Shown here: positions 14,195 to 14,517 of the stretch, one piece after another
How positions within the stretch are numbered: position 1 is the first letter of the stretch
Layout of the letters: every line of letters begins with the position of its first letter
DNA from: Oscillospiraceae bacterium
GTDB lineage: Bacteria; Bacillota; Clostridia; Oscillospirales; Ruminococcaceae
Direction of reading: 5' to 3'
Length of the DNA stretch: 14,517 bases
Assembly (NCBI GenBank): GCA_016297165.1
Contig: JAEDHF010000028.1
Location: 1-14,517 of the forward strand
The notes under the pieces: generated by a model
What the model saw: only the letters and a program-made list of their open reading frames with translations
What the model was told of the DNA's origin: nothing
Database searches by the model: none
Position numbers and translations under genes: made by a program

Positions 14195-14210
14195 AAATAA
14201 TATATTATTT
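14195..14210. promoter_or_regulatory. Perfect 16-bp palindrome
   Basis: AAATAATATATTATTT reads the same on both strands with no spacer. It ends 10 bp before the -35 box of the rightward promoter at 14221. Possible dimeric-regulator site; low complexity makes this uncertain. Confidence 0.35.
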
Positions 14211-14220
14211 GAACTATTTC

Positions 14221-14249
14221 TTGTTTTTTCTTTGGAAACGTGATATAAT
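14221..14249 (+). promoter_or_regulatory. Promoter pointing into the hairpin array
   Basis: TTGTTT (14221-14226), 17-bp spacer, TATAAT (14244-14249), with TG at 14241-14242 forming an extended -10. Transcription would start near 14256 and run into the hairpin array. No open reading frame with a ribosome site follows within the window, which suggests an untranslated RNA or a long leader. Confidence 0.65.
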
Positions 14250-14287
14250 TCTAAAGGAATTATTTACTGAAATTAATGTCTGCTCAT

Positions 14288-14517
14288 TAACTTCTGATAG
14301 GCTTAATAACAATGAAAAAAGCCTATCAGAAGTTACTAAAGTGCAAGGATTTCTTTAAATATTTATAAAAATCCTTGCACTTTAGTTCGTCCTTCAGGAC
14401 GAAATGAGCTTGACATCAAGAAGTGCGTGCGGCTTAAAATCACACAAAGTGCGATTTTAAGCCAACTCAAAGCCTGATTTTCAGGCTTTGAGGCAATAAC
14501 TGTCCTGCGGACAGTTA
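14288..14517. other. Tandem array of distinct hairpins, candidate structured RNA or repeat element
   Basis: Consecutive inverted repeats nearly tile 230 bp. Stems: 17 bp perfect (14288-14304 / 14319-14335); 18 bp perfect (14335-14352 / 14369-14386); 7 bp TTCGTCC/GGACGAA (14386-14403); 15 positions with one mismatch (14431-14445 / 14449-14463); 12 bp (14466-14477 / 14481-14492); 9 bp TAACTGTCC/GGACAGTTA (14497-14517). A weak CTTG/CAAG hairpin fills 14409-14420. Stem sequences differ, so this is not a simple repeat or CRISPR. The only mismatch (14442/14452) is A-C on the plus strand but U-G on the minus strand, which hints at a minus transcript, while the promoter at 14221 favours plus. The element is cut by the window end. 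Function unknown. Confidence 0.6.

Noticed and set aside
14312..14368. Short reading frame MKKAYQKLLKCKDFFKYL within the hairpin array
   Set aside because: No ribosome site precedes the ATG, and it runs from the loop of the first hairpin through the stems of the first two; pairing constraints explain the sequence better than coding.
14288..14517. CRISPR array
   Set aside because: The hairpin stems differ from one another; there is no constant repeat or regular spacer length and no cas gene.

Overview
The window looks like a chromosomal segment from a low-to-mid GC, Gram-positive anaerobe of the Clostridia, most likely an Oscillospiraceae/Ruminococcus-like gut bacterium. This rests on the YtrA-type GntR/ABC operon, the single-chain clostridial PurL (about 1,230 aa), an NfnAB pair, strong GGAGG-type ribosome sites and consensus sigma-A promoters. 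The assignment is inferred from gene types only. I see no rRNA, tRNA, CRISPR array, transposase or phage gene.

Layout. (1) Positions 1-3456, minus strand: a tightly coupled operon of gntR, an ABC ATPase, two ABC-2 type permeases and a CPBP-family membrane protease cut by the window edge. It is driven by a near-perfect promoter with a palindromic candidate operator just after the -10 box. (2) Positions 3475-4443, plus strand: a divergently transcribed, cysteine-containing protein that may be U32/TIM-barrel-like, with its own consensus promoter. (3) Positions 4543-8532, plus strand: purL, with a consensus promoter and a roughly 250-nt leader filled by a 174-bp fold-back element with 19-bp perfect terminal inverted repeats. 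(4) Positions 8547-8704: two elaborate RNA-like structures. They precede a two-TM helical-repeat protein (8741-9610) and a 67-aa protein of unknown function whose start codon lies in a hairpin (9675-9878). A strong bidirectional terminator closes the region. (5) Positions 9972-14009, minus strand: two tandem SDR oxidoreductases and, upstream of them, nfnA-nfnB, separated from the SDR genes by a probable terminator. (6) Positions 14022-14517: no protein gene. This stretch has divergent promoters and AT-rich palindromes, then at least six consecutive perfect or near-perfect hairpins running to the window edge.

How the genes may work together. The ABC/GntR operon resembles envelope-stress or antibiotic-responsive export modules that repress themselves. 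NfnAB would interconvert NADH, reduced ferredoxin and NADPH, and both SDR proteins carry an Arg pair after the second beta strand that suggests NADPH use, so the right half may form an NADPH supply-and-use neighbourhood. The most unusual features are non-coding: the promoter-headed hairpin array at the right end and the fold-back element in the purL leader.
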